NCBI RefSeq assembly: GCF_018687675.1
Contig: NZ_CP061302.1
Coordinates: 1,945,229 to 2,009,228 of the forward strand
Direction: 5' to 3'
Source of the DNA: Polynucleobacter sp. MG-Unter2-18
Lineage (GTDB): Bacteria; Pseudomonadota; Gammaproteobacteria; Burkholderiales; Burkholderiaceae
DNA: 64,000 nt
Part shown: piece by piece, positions 56,894 through 64,000 of the stretch
Position numbering within the stretch: the first letter of the stretch is position 1
Layout: every line of letters starts with the position of its first letter
Translations under genes and position numbers: made by a program
The notes under the pieces: model-generated
What the model was told of the DNA's origin: nothing
Databases searched by the model: none
The model's input: only the letters and a program-made list of their open reading frames with translations

Positions 56894-57954
56894 GCAGTTA
56901 TGAGCTTAGCTGCTAAAGCTGACCATAACGCGCCTCTTGACCCCAGGGCTGTTGCTAAAAATATCCCGGGGCGTTGAGTTAACGTACCAATGATAGGTAG
57001 GCGGTCGCCAGCGACACAGCGCACCCCGACAAAACTTCCTACCTTGTGGAGTTGCTCTGTATCGCCCTCTGGATAATTCAACAAGCCCTTGGCTAATTCG
57101 CGATTAAAGTCATCGCTTGAATTCCAATCTTGAAGATCCGATTCGCCCTCATCAAAACTTGAGCCCACTATCCACTGATAATTTCCATCGGGTAAATTCT
57201 TGGCTGGCAAACAATAGCCGTCGCCTGATACAGCGGTGCGAGGTAATTTTGGCGCCCACAAGCTATTTTTATCAACAGAAAAAATACTCAACTGTCCGCG
57301 TACTGGCCGCAAGGGAAGTCGCACGTCTATGCTTTCAACTAAGCTTTTGGTTTCTAGCGCTGCTGCAATGATGACTTTGCCAGCAGTCATGATGGGCTTA
57401 TCTTGAGAGTTGACTAGCCTCCAACCCACATCGACTTTTTCCAACCGGGCTACTGAGATATTCCAGCAACAAGTCAGTTTTGGATGGGGCCTTAGTGCAT
57501 CCTGCGTTGCCTCAGATAAGTTTAGTGACGCGCCCCGTGGGAGCCAAATACCGTCTTGATTAATACCGCAGACTTGCAATGCCTCATCCGCATAAAGTGC
57601 TTGAGCCATGTCCTCATCGAGATTAAGTGACTGTAGATAGCTTGCAACATCATCCTGATTAAAGGCTTTGTCTTTTTTATTTGGCTGGGAGATGCCGTGC
57701 TGATTCCAGTCTTTGCCCCAGCGAGCTTCAGCCATCAAAAATGCAATACGAGTTAAGCGCAATAAACGGGGAGCACCACGGCCAACATGTGGATGAGCAA
57801 TAGCGTAGGCATGGCTTGAGCATCCTGATGCAGGGTGAGGCGCTGAGTCAACAATACAAACTGCTTGACCGCGCTCGAGCAACTCACTGGCGATGCTCGA
57901 TCCAGCAATGCCTGCCCCAATCACCACGATGTCATGGTGTTGGGGTGAGGTCAT
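56719..57954 (-). CDS. MnmC/DAO-type FAD oxidoreductase
   Basis: The N-terminal HDIVVIGAGIAGSSIASELL binds FAD. Later segments (ASGCSSHAYAIAHPHVGRGA, RPVRGQLSIFS, CVAGDRLPIIGTL, ATALGSRGALWSALAAKLI) match the D-amino acid oxidase-like C-terminal half of MnmC, which oxidises the cmnm5 side chain in tRNA wobble uridine. Here it is a stand-alone protein. The Ala-rich last 55 residues are antisense to topB and look like translated overlap rather than a domain. Confidence 0.8.
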   Translation of the reverse strand: MTSPQHHDIVVIGAGIAGSSIASELLERGQAVCIVDSAPHPASGCSSHAYAIAHPHVGRGAPRLLRLTRIAFLMAEARWGKDWNQHGISQPNKKDKAFNQDDVASYLQSLNLDEDMAQALYADEALQVCGINQDGIWLPRGASLNLSEATQDALRPHPKLTCCWNISVARLEKVDVGWRLVNSQDKPIMTAGKVIIAAALETKSLVESIDVRLPLRPVRGQLSIFSVDKNSLWAPKLPRTAVSGDGYCLPAKNLPDGNYQWIVGSSFDEGESDLQDWNSSDDFNRELAKGLLNYPEGDTEQLHKVGSFVGVRCVAGDRLPIIGTLTQRPGIFLATALGSRGALWSALAAKLITAQVLEDDFALLARLGFDADLVAALAPARFFAGALAAAPALGAFASNSKPILPSAPKAR

Positions 57955-58000
57955 TAAATAAAGGGTTTTTAAAGAGGCTTCTTAAATTTCTAGGGAATGC

Positions 58001-59848
58001 CTAGGCGTTTAAGCGCTTCTCAATTTTGCTGCGCGCTTCGATTAACTCTTTTGGCAAGCGCTCGCCCAAATGTTCAAACAATTCTGAATGAAGCTTGAGC
58101 TCGCTCTTCCAATCATCAACAGCAACCGTAATGGCTTTTTCAAACTTGTCTGCTGAGTAATCGAGACCATTCCAATGCATATCAGCATGCTCTGGGCAAA
58201 TACCAAATACAGTTTCCTTGCCTTTGGCTGTACCTTCAGCGCGGCCCAAGATCCAAGAAAGCACGCGCATGTTTTCACCAAAACCAGGCCATACAAACTT
58301 GCCGTTTTCATCTTTACGGAACCAGTTGACGCAATAGATCTTTGGCAATACAGCACCTTCAGCAGCAAGCTTGCTACCGATATTTAACCAGTGCTGGAAG
58401 TAGTCGCTCATGTTGTAGCCAGCAAATGCAATCATTGCAAATGGATCACGACGCACAACCCCTACTTGGCCAGTAATCGCAGCAGTGGTTTCAGAGCCCA
58501 TTGTTGCGGCCATGTAAACACCTTCTACCCAATCACGTGCTTCGCTTACCAATGGAACGGTATTTGAGCGACGACCGCCGAACAAGAATGCATCAATCGC
58601 TACTCCCTCAGGATTATCCCAATTAGGATCGACTGCAGGGTTGTTTGTAGCGGCTACAGTAAAGCGTGAGTTTGGATGTGCGGCTTTGCGGCCAGCAGCG
58701 CCATCAGCAGGAGTCCAGTCTTTGCCTTGCCAATCAATTAGGTGTGCTGGGGGCGTGTCAGTTAAGCCTTCCCACCAAACATCGCCATCATCAGTTAAAC
58801 CAACGTTAGTAAAGATTACATCTTGGTTTAATGAATCTAAGCAGTTTGGATTAGTTTGACGATTTGTTCCAGGGGCAACGCCGAAGTAACCAGACTCTGG
58901 ATTGATCGCAAACAAACGTGTCTTGCCTGTAACGCTGTCTTTACGTGGCTTGATCCATGCAATGTCATCACCAACCGTAGTGACCTTCCAACCCTCAAAT
59001 CCCTTTGGAGGAATCATCATAGAGAAGTTGGTTTTTCCGCAGGCGGATGGGAACGCAGCAGCAATATGGTATTTCTTGCCCTCAGGTGAAGTGACACCTA
59101 AGATCAACATGTGCTCAGCCAACCAACCTTGGTCGCGACCCATATTGGAGGCAATGCGCAATGCAAAACATTTTTTACCTAACAAAGCGTTACCGCCGTA
59201 ACCGGATCCGAAAGACCAAATCTCGCGAGTTTCTGGATAGTGAACGATGTACTTGGTTTTGTTATTGGGCCAAGCGACGTCTTTTTCACCGACAGCCAGA
59301 GGCTTACCAACAGTGTGGATACAAGGAACGAACTCACCAGTAGCGCCAAGCTGATCAATCACTGCCTTACCCATGCGAGTCATTAAACGCATGTTGATAG
59401 CAACATATGGGCTATCAGAAAGTTCAACGCCAATGTGCGCAATTGGGGAACCGATTGGGCCCATTGAGAATGGCACCACATACATTGTTCTGCCACGCAT
59501 ACAACCATCAAACAATGGCTGGAGAGTGGCACGCATTTCACTTGGCTCTACCCAATTATTGGTTGGGCCTGCATCTTCTTTATTTGCAGAGCAGATAAAG
59601 GTGCGATCTTCTACGCGAGCTACGTCATCTGGGTCTGATAGTGCTAAGAAAGCATTTTTGCGCTTCGCAGGGTTGAGGCGCTTGAACACGCCTGCACTTA
59701 CCAACAACTCACAAAATTCATCATATTCAGTCTGGGAGCCATCACACCAGCGAATTTTGTCAGGCTTGGTTAAGGCGGCTATATCTGCGACCCATTGAAT
59801 CAATTTTTGATTTTTTACGTACTCAGGCGCATTGGTATTGATGGTCAT
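58001..59848 (-). CDS. pckG: Phosphoenolpyruvate carboxykinase (GTP)
   Basis: Converts oxaloacetate and GTP to PEP for gluconeogenesis. The P-loop [13 protein letters not shown] contains the active-site Cys and Lys; [14 protein letters not shown] and [11 protein letters not shown] are typical of the GTP-dependent class. 615 residues is full length. A 90-base gap separates it from mnmE, with no coupling to neighbours. Confidence 0.97.
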   Translation of the reverse strand: MTINTNAPEYVKNQKLIQWVADIAALTKPDKIRWCDGSQTEYDEFCELLVSAGVFKRLNPAKRKNAFLALSDPDDVARVEDRTFICSANKEDAGPTNNWVEPSEMRATLQPLFDGCMRGRTMYVVPFSMGPIGSPIAHIGVELSDSPYVAINMRLMTRMGKAVIDQLGATGEFVPCIHTVGKPLAVGEKDVAWPNNKTKYIVHYPETREIWSFGSGYGGNALLGKKCFALRIASNMGRDQGWLAEHMLILGVTSPEGKKYHIAAAFPSACGKTNFSMMIPPKGFEGWKVTTVGDDIAWIKPRKDSVTGKTRLFAINPESGYFGVAPGTNRQTNPNCLDSLNQDVIFTNVGLTDDGDVWWEGLTDTPPAHLIDWQGKDWTPADGAAGRKAAHPNSRFTVAATNNPAVDPNWDNPEGVAIDAFLFGGRRSNTVPLVSEARDWVEGVYMAATMGSETTAAITGQVGVVRRDPFAMIAFAGYNMSDYFQHWLNIGSKLAAEGAVLPKIYCVNWFRKDENGKFVWPGFGENMRVLSWILGRAEGTAKGKETVFGICPEHADMHWNGLDYSADKFEKAITVAVDDWKSELKLHSELFEHLGERLPKELIEARSKIEKRLNA

Positions 59849-59938
59849 GTGAATCCTATGAAATGTAATATTTTTGATCGCATTATTTTAACATTTTGGG
59901 CGTCTTTTTTATGCGTGAGCCCACTAAGAGTGAATCCT

Positions 59939-61330
59939 TTATTTACCAATACAAAATTGGCTAAATATTTTGCCCAAAAGATCGTCTGGGAGCAGTTTCC
60001 CGGTAATTTGCCCAAGTTGGTCTTGTGCTAAACGGAGCTCTTCTGCAAATAACTCCAGCGATATATTGCCATTAGCAGCAAATTGTTGGGATTGATCTAG
60101 GTGGTTAGCAGCCCTATCTAGGCAGTCTAAGTGCCGCCTACGCGCCACAATGACACCCTCTTGAGAACCACCCCAACCTACGAGCTCCAAGATTTTCTGT
60201 TTTAAGGCCTCGATACCCTGGCCCGTCTTGGCGGAAATGAATAAGGTTTGATTTTCATCTTGGGCAGAAATAGGGTTGCCCAATAAGTCCGACTTGTTAT
60301 TGACTTCCAGCACAGGGCACTTTGGGGGGAGTGCTTTCAATATTTGGCCTTTTAACTCCAAAACTTCAGTGGCAGCAGTTGTTTCTGAAGCGCTTGAATC
60401 TTGGAGAAAAATAACTAGGTCTGCCGCCCCAATAGCCTCCCACGATCTTTCGATACCTTTTGCCTCAACTAGATCACTGGTCGCGCGTAAGCCTGCGGTA
60501 TCAATAATATGCATAGGAACACCGCCGATGGTAATGCTCTCTTTCACACGATCTCTTGTGGTCCCGGCGATAGGGGTAACAATAGCGACCTCCTCACCGG
60601 CCAGTCGATTAAGAAGAGAGCTTTTGCCAACGTTAGGCGCGCCAGCCAAAACCAGCTGAATGCCGTCACGCAAAATCTTGCCCTGTTTCGCCCCCTCCCT
60701 TAGTGCAGACAACTTTCGCATCACAGCGCTTAGGCGTTCACGAGCTTGGGCATTCTCCAAGAACTCAATCTCCTCCTCGGGAAAGTCTAGGGTGGACTCC
60801 ACCAAAATGCGCAGTTGGGTAATTTCTTCAATCAGGCTGTTGATGTCATTTGAGAAAGCTCCTTGCAGTGAGCGTGCTGCGCCGCGAACTGCCGCTGCAC
60901 TTTGAGCATCAATTAAATCTGCAATCGCCTCAGCTTGGGCTAAATCGATTTTGTTATTAAGGTAGGCTCGTAAAGAAAATTCGCCAGGCTCAGCAATTAC
61001 TAAGCCTTGATCTTTTCCCAGCTCAAGACATCGCTTCATGACCAACTCTAAAAGCTGTGGTCCGCCATGGCATTGCAGCTCTAGGACATCTTCACCCGTA
61101 AAAGAGGCGGGGGCTGCGAAATAAATTGCCAGGAGTTGGTCGATCGATTCACCCTGTGCATCTCGTAGAGTGAGTAGGTTGGCTTGCCGGGGTGTAAGCG
61201 CCCTATTGAATAAGGCTTTAGCCATAGGCAAAAGTTGGGGCCCGCTAATACGAATGACGCCGATACCAGCTTTGCCCGGCGCAGTGGCAAGCGCAATGAT
61301 GGGCAGCTTTCTCGTCATCATTGCGGGCAC
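59939..61330 (-). CDS. mnmE: tRNA modification GTPase MnmE
   Basis: The N-terminal folate-binding domain (ALATAPGKAGIGVIRISG), a helical domain, and an inserted G domain with GAPNVGKSSLLN, DTAGLR and NKSD are seen, and the C-terminal CIGK has the essential Cys. With MnmG it adds cmnm5 groups to U34 of tRNAs, the reaction whose product an MnmC-like enzyme (57 kb) would process. Next to yidC as in many bacteria. Confidence 0.97.
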   Translation of the reverse strand: MPAMMTRKLPIIALATAPGKAGIGVIRISGPQLLPMAKALFNRALTPRQANLLTLRDAQGESIDQLLAIYFAAPASFTGEDVLELQCHGGPQLLELVMKRCLELGKDQGLVIAEPGEFSLRAYLNNKIDLAQAEAIADLIDAQSAAAVRGAARSLQGAFSNDINSLIEEITQLRILVESTLDFPEEEIEFLENAQARERLSAVMRKLSALREGAKQGKILRDGIQLVLAGAPNVGKSSLLNRLAGEEVAIVTPIAGTTRDRVKESITIGGVPMHIIDTAGLRATSDLVEAKGIERSWEAIGAADLVIFLQDSSASETTAATEVLELKGQILKALPPKCPVLEVNNKSDLLGNPISAQDENQTLFISAKTGQGIEALKQKILELVGWGGSQEGVIVARRRHLDCLDRAANHLDQSQQFAANGNISLELFAEELRLAQDQLGQITGKLLPDDLLGKIFSQFCIGK

Positions 61331-61359
61331 TCCCTATTTATTCTTCAGTAGCTAAAAAT

Positions 61360-63072
61360 TTATTTAGCCAACTTCTTTCCAAATATTTGATTGATCTGCC
61401 ACTGTTGAGCAATCGACAGCAAGTTGTTCACCACCCAATACAAAACTAAACCTGCAGGAAAGAAGAAGAACATAACTGAAAATACCAAAGGCATATACAT
61501 CATCACCTTCGCCTGAATTGGATCTGGTGGCGTTGGGTTAAGTTTGGTTTGCACAAACATAGAAGCTGCCATGATGATTGGCAAAATTCCAATTGGGATT
61601 GACTTTAAGCCAATCAGGTCACTAATGGATGTGTCAGGTAACGAGAGATCGTGAACCCACAAAATCCAAGGGGCGCCACGCAACTCAACTGATGACAATA
61701 ACACCCAGTACAAAGCGATAAATACTGGAATCTGAATCACCACCGGCAAACAACCACCTAGTGGGTTAATTTTTTCTTTGCGATACATCTCCATCATCGC
61801 CTGATTCATTTTTTGTGGCTCGCCTTTGAACTGCTCTTTCATGGCTACTAGGCGTGGCTGCACTTCCTTCATACGCGCCATAGATTTATAGCTTGCAGCT
61901 GAAAGTGGGAAGAACACCAACTTAATTAAAATGGTTAATAGGATGATTGACCAACCCCAGTTACCAACATAAGAGTGGATGTTGTCTAATAACCAGAAAA
62001 TAGGTTTCGCCAAAATAGTTAGGTAGCCATAGTCTTTCAGCAACTCAAAGCCTGGGGCAATTGTTTCTAACATGCGCTCTTCTTGCGGGCCGACAAATAG
62101 TTTTGCTTTTTCTACAACAGTAGAGCCCGCAGGAACAATCCCAAGCGGTGTTTGCATGCCAATTCGGTACAAATTGTTATCAATTTTGTTGGCATAGATA
62201 TCGCGAGTTGCCTTATCGCCTGGAATCCATGCGCTTGCAAAATAATGCTGAACCATGGCAATCCATGCAGGCTCACCTGCAGCTACCTGAGTGGGAATGG
62301 TAATTTTGTTCTTGTCTATTGCTGTGAACTCAAGCTTATTAAACTTTTCTTTATCTGTGTAAGCTGCTGGCCCAGTAAATGTACTTGCTGAGAAGGCACC
62401 ATCAAAGGGGCCAATTTTTTGTTCTTGGGAAGCGTCGCGAACAATCTCTGTATATAGAACTAGAGGGTTAGGATTATTGCCTGCTTGAGTAACGCGATGA
62501 CCCACATCCACAACATAGCTTCCTGGGCCAAGGATGAAGGTTTTTTCAAGCTTAACCCCATTGCGCTCACTAACCAAAACAATAAATGGTCTACCTGACC
62601 CATCTTTTCCAGACTGGACTAGCTTGAAGTTACTAGTGTGGTTTGGAAGATCGCTATTTAAAGAAATCAAGCCTGAGCGTGCAAAATATTTGTGTGTGGG
62701 TGTGTATTGAAACAACTCAATAGGTTTGTTTTCTGGTGTGAAAGATTTTAATAATCTGGCATCAACGACATTTGCACCGCTTGAGCTAATTTTCAGCACG
62801 AGAACATCGTTCTCTAGTGTGAACTTTTCAGCGCCCGCCATCGAGTCGCCATTGATAATTGGTGTTGTTTCTATGACTGGTGCGCTAGACATTTGGGCAG
62901 GTACATCGGCCTTGCTCGCGGCAGTGGGCTTATCAGTATTGGCTGGGGCGCTTACTAATGGCCCACCAAACATCGATGGCTTTCCCTCGTGAACTTGCCA
63001 GTTGTTATATAACAATAGGCCTGACATGGAGAAAACTGCCCAAAGAATTGTTTTTTTAAAGTCCATTTGCAT
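61360..63072 (-). CDS. yidC: Membrane protein insertase YidC
   Basis: An N-terminal membrane helix, a large periplasmic domain (residues ~55-350) and five C-terminal helices including KSMARMKEVQPRLVAMKEQF and GCLPVVIQIPVFIALYWVLL form a complete YidC of 570 residues. It inserts and folds inner-membrane proteins. Start at 63072 or two codons later. Preceded after 4 bases by yidD. Confidence 0.97.
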   Translation of the reverse strand: MQMDFKKTILWAVFSMSGLLLYNNWQVHEGKPSMFGGPLVSAPANTDKPTAASKADVPAQMSSAPVIETTPIINGDSMAGAEKFTLENDVLVLKISSSGANVVDARLLKSFTPENKPIELFQYTPTHKYFARSGLISLNSDLPNHTSNFKLVQSGKDGSGRPFIVLVSERNGVKLEKTFILGPGSYVVDVGHRVTQAGNNPNPLVLYTEIVRDASQEQKIGPFDGAFSASTFTGPAAYTDKEKFNKLEFTAIDKNKITIPTQVAAGEPAWIAMVQHYFASAWIPGDKATRDIYANKIDNNLYRIGMQTPLGIVPAGSTVVEKAKLFVGPQEERMLETIAPGFELLKDYGYLTILAKPIFWLLDNIHSYVGNWGWSIILLTILIKLVFFPLSAASYKSMARMKEVQPRLVAMKEQFKGEPQKMNQAMMEMYRKEKINPLGGCLPVVIQIPVFIALYWVLLSSVELRGAPWILWVHDLSLPDTSISDLIGLKSIPIGILPIIMAASMFVQTKLNPTPPDPIQAKVMMYMPLVFSVMFFFFPAGLVLYWVVNNLLSIAQQWQINQIFGKKLAK

Positions 63073-63076
63073 TCAC

Positions 63077-63316
63077 TTAATAATGATGAGATGTTGGTTT
63101 TACTGCGGGGTCATGTCCACCTTGTGACCATGGATTGCAACGCAAAATACGCCACACCGACAGCCGAAAGCTTTTTAAAAGTCCGTAATTAGCAAAGCAG
63201 TCACAAGCATATTGTGAGCATGAGGGCATGAATTTACAGTGCATACCAACAAAAGGGCTGAGTGTGATTTGATAGAGTCTCACAACCTTAATAGCCAGCT
63301 TATTAAGTGGGCGCAC
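63077..63316 (-). CDS. yidD: Membrane protein insertion efficiency factor YidD
   Basis: A 79-residue protein with FMPSCSQYACDCFANYG and WRILRCNPWSQGGHDP, the signature of YidD (DUF37), including the three conserved Cys. It helps YidC-dependent insertion. It begins one base after rnpA ends, in the standard rpmH-rnpA-yidD-yidC order. Confidence 0.93.
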   Translation of the reverse strand: MRPLNKLAIKVVRLYQITLSPFVGMHCKFMPSCSQYACDCFANYGLLKSFRLSVWRILRCNPWSQGGHDPAVKPTSHHY

Positions 63317-63317
63317 C

Positions 63318-63635
63318 TTAAATTAGCCCCGCAATTTGCGCTCGTAGGCCCTCTTTTTCCTTAACGCGGAGTCTGCCACGCGTTTCGCGCCCAATTGGTT
63401 TTTTTAACTTCACCACAACATCACTATTCAGGTTTGTTGCTTGAGCACTTCTAACCAACTCGCGGATCATGCGCTTTAACTGATTGCGGTCTACCGCACG
63501 TTTAGCTAGTTTTTTGGCTACCGCGATACCCAAATCTGGTTTCGCCCCCTGATTCGGAGATGCCAAATACAAACCCCAACACAAACTTGTCTTGGGGCGT
63601 GTTTTTAGTAATTCAGAAATCCTGGCGCTATTCAA
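63318..63635 (-). CDS. rnpA: Ribonuclease P protein component
   Basis: Basic 105-residue protein with LGIAVAKKLAKRAVDRNQLKRMIREL, the RNR-type motif that binds the RNase P RNA and pre-tRNA leader. It matures tRNA 5' ends. Starts eight bases after rpmH. Confidence 0.95.
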   Translation of the reverse strand: MNSARISELLKTRPKTSLCWGLYLASPNQGAKPDLGIAVAKKLAKRAVDRNQLKRMIRELVRSAQATNLNSDVVVKLKKPIGRETRGRLRVKEKEGLRAQIAGLI

Positions 63636-63643
63636 CTGCTAAA

Positions 63644-63778
63644 TTAAACGGCCAGACGTTTGCGACCTTTGGCGCGACGGGCATTTAATACCGCGCGTCC
63701 ACTCTTGGTTTTCATACGAATACGAAATCCGTGTGTGCGTTTGCGACGTGTTACTGAGGGTTGGTATGTTCTTTTCAT
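63644..63778 (-). CDS. rpmH: 50S ribosomal protein L34
   Basis: A 44-residue basic protein, [20 protein letters not shown] then [17 protein letters not shown] and RKRLAV, the complete L34 sequence. It is found by reading the minus strand below the usual ORF size limit. It starts the rpmH-rnpA-yidD-yidC-mnmE cluster and is divergent from the putative dnaA. Confidence 0.97.
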
Positions 63779-63925
63779 GATTCATCCTGCAAAACCCAGT
63801 ATTTTCCTTGTTGCTCGGCAAAAGGTCAACCGCTGAAGGAGAATATATAGGTATTTTTCTCTATTTATTTAGTTAAAAATTAATAAACCCTTAATTTATA
63901 TAGGTTTTTTTGTTTTATTCACAAG

Positions 63926-63965
63926 TTATCCACAGGTTTTCCACGTTTTTCAAGCTTGTGGATAA
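63926..63965. promoter_or_regulatory. DnaA boxes near the replication origin
   Basis: A perfect TTATCCACA (63926-63934) and its inverse TGTGGATAA (63957-63965) flank a weaker TTTTCCACG (63937-63945) in an AT-rich stretch between rpmH and a probable dnaA. This is the common place for oriC or for dnaA autoregulation. Confidence 0.8.
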
Positions 63966-63983
63966 CTTTATGGGATCGCTACA

Positions 63984-64000
63984 ATGAATCCTCCAAAAAT
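63984..64000 (+). CDS. dnaA: Probable dnaA, first codons only
   Basis: ATG 63984 opens MNPPK at the window edge, directly after the DnaA boxes and divergent from rpmH, the position of dnaA in related genomes. Only five complete codons are visible, so identity rests on context. Confidence 0.45.

Noticed and set aside
63639..63821. Minus frame over rpmH in another phase.
   Set aside because: The true 44-residue L34 is in a different frame, and this frame covers the promoter and gene without any family match.

Overview
The window reads as a chromosomal segment of a low-to-mid GC betaproteobacterium of the Burkholderiaceae, most like Polynucleobacter. The reasons are the gene order rpmH-rnpA-yidD-yidC-mnmE running away from a probable dnaA start, the block def-fmt-rsmB-DUF4390-ntrY-response regulator, two phasin loci with an intracellular PHB depolymerase, and the protein sequences themselves. 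This assignment comes from recognition, not from a search.

Layout. 0-13.4 kb is ordinary core: the tail of an LpxO-like hydroxylase, carbonic anhydrase, a lipid A acyltransferase, a phosphoesterase with a Ser/Thr kinase-USP fusion, a pseudouridine synthase, release factor 3 (with no canonical start codon), small membrane proteins, MOSC, GNAT, a histidine phosphatase, a solute-binding protein, a phasin, a peroxiredoxin and a HAD dehalogenase. 13.47-42.76 kb is an accessory island anchored on a tRNA-Phe gene at its right end (42682-42757, minus strand). 42.9-64 kb is core again: a FAD protein, an OsmC-YcaO fusion, the NtrY-type two-component system with rsmB-fmt-def, dprA, topoisomerase III, PEP carboxykinase, and the origin-proximal mnmE-yidC-yidD-rnpA-rpmH cluster, ending in DnaA boxes.

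The island is the unusual part. Fourteen times between 13.5 and 41.1 kb, always in the orientation of the tRNA, there is a copy of the 3' part of tRNA-Phe (T arm, acceptor 3' strand, ACCA) and/or the terminator that follows it. Each copy lies on the 3' side of a minus-strand gene, often within 1-20 bases of the stop codon. One copy (37174-37218) matches the last 45 nt of the tRNA exactly, up to the anticodon loop. Most others have replaced the rest of the tRNA with a short GGCCC that can re-pair with the acceptor strand, which would leave an acceptor/T-arm minihelix at the end of the mRNA. Most genes carrying these tails encode exported proteins or lipoproteins. The simplest reading is a tRNA-anchored, cassette-like array built by repeated insertion at tRNA-Phe. 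No integrase is present in the window.

A second repeat family, found only in the island, has the 17-bp palindrome TGTCGTTTTAAACGACA and usually a partner, TGTCCTTTTAAAGGACA. It lies just upstream of many cargo genes, and in at least four cases it overlaps a convincing -35 element 16-17 bp from a -10. Several cassettes therefore look like complete units: palindromic promoter, gene, tRNA tail, terminator. The middle of the island (20.7-29.2 kb) lacks tails. It holds a tRNA-Cys, many very small genes, Dps/PHB/CDGSH stress and storage functions nearby, two bactofilins and a RodZ-like HTH protein. A four-gene operon at 30.9-34.9 kb (SPFH protein, membrane protein, TPR protein, pentameric-channel-like receptor) is a candidate functional system.
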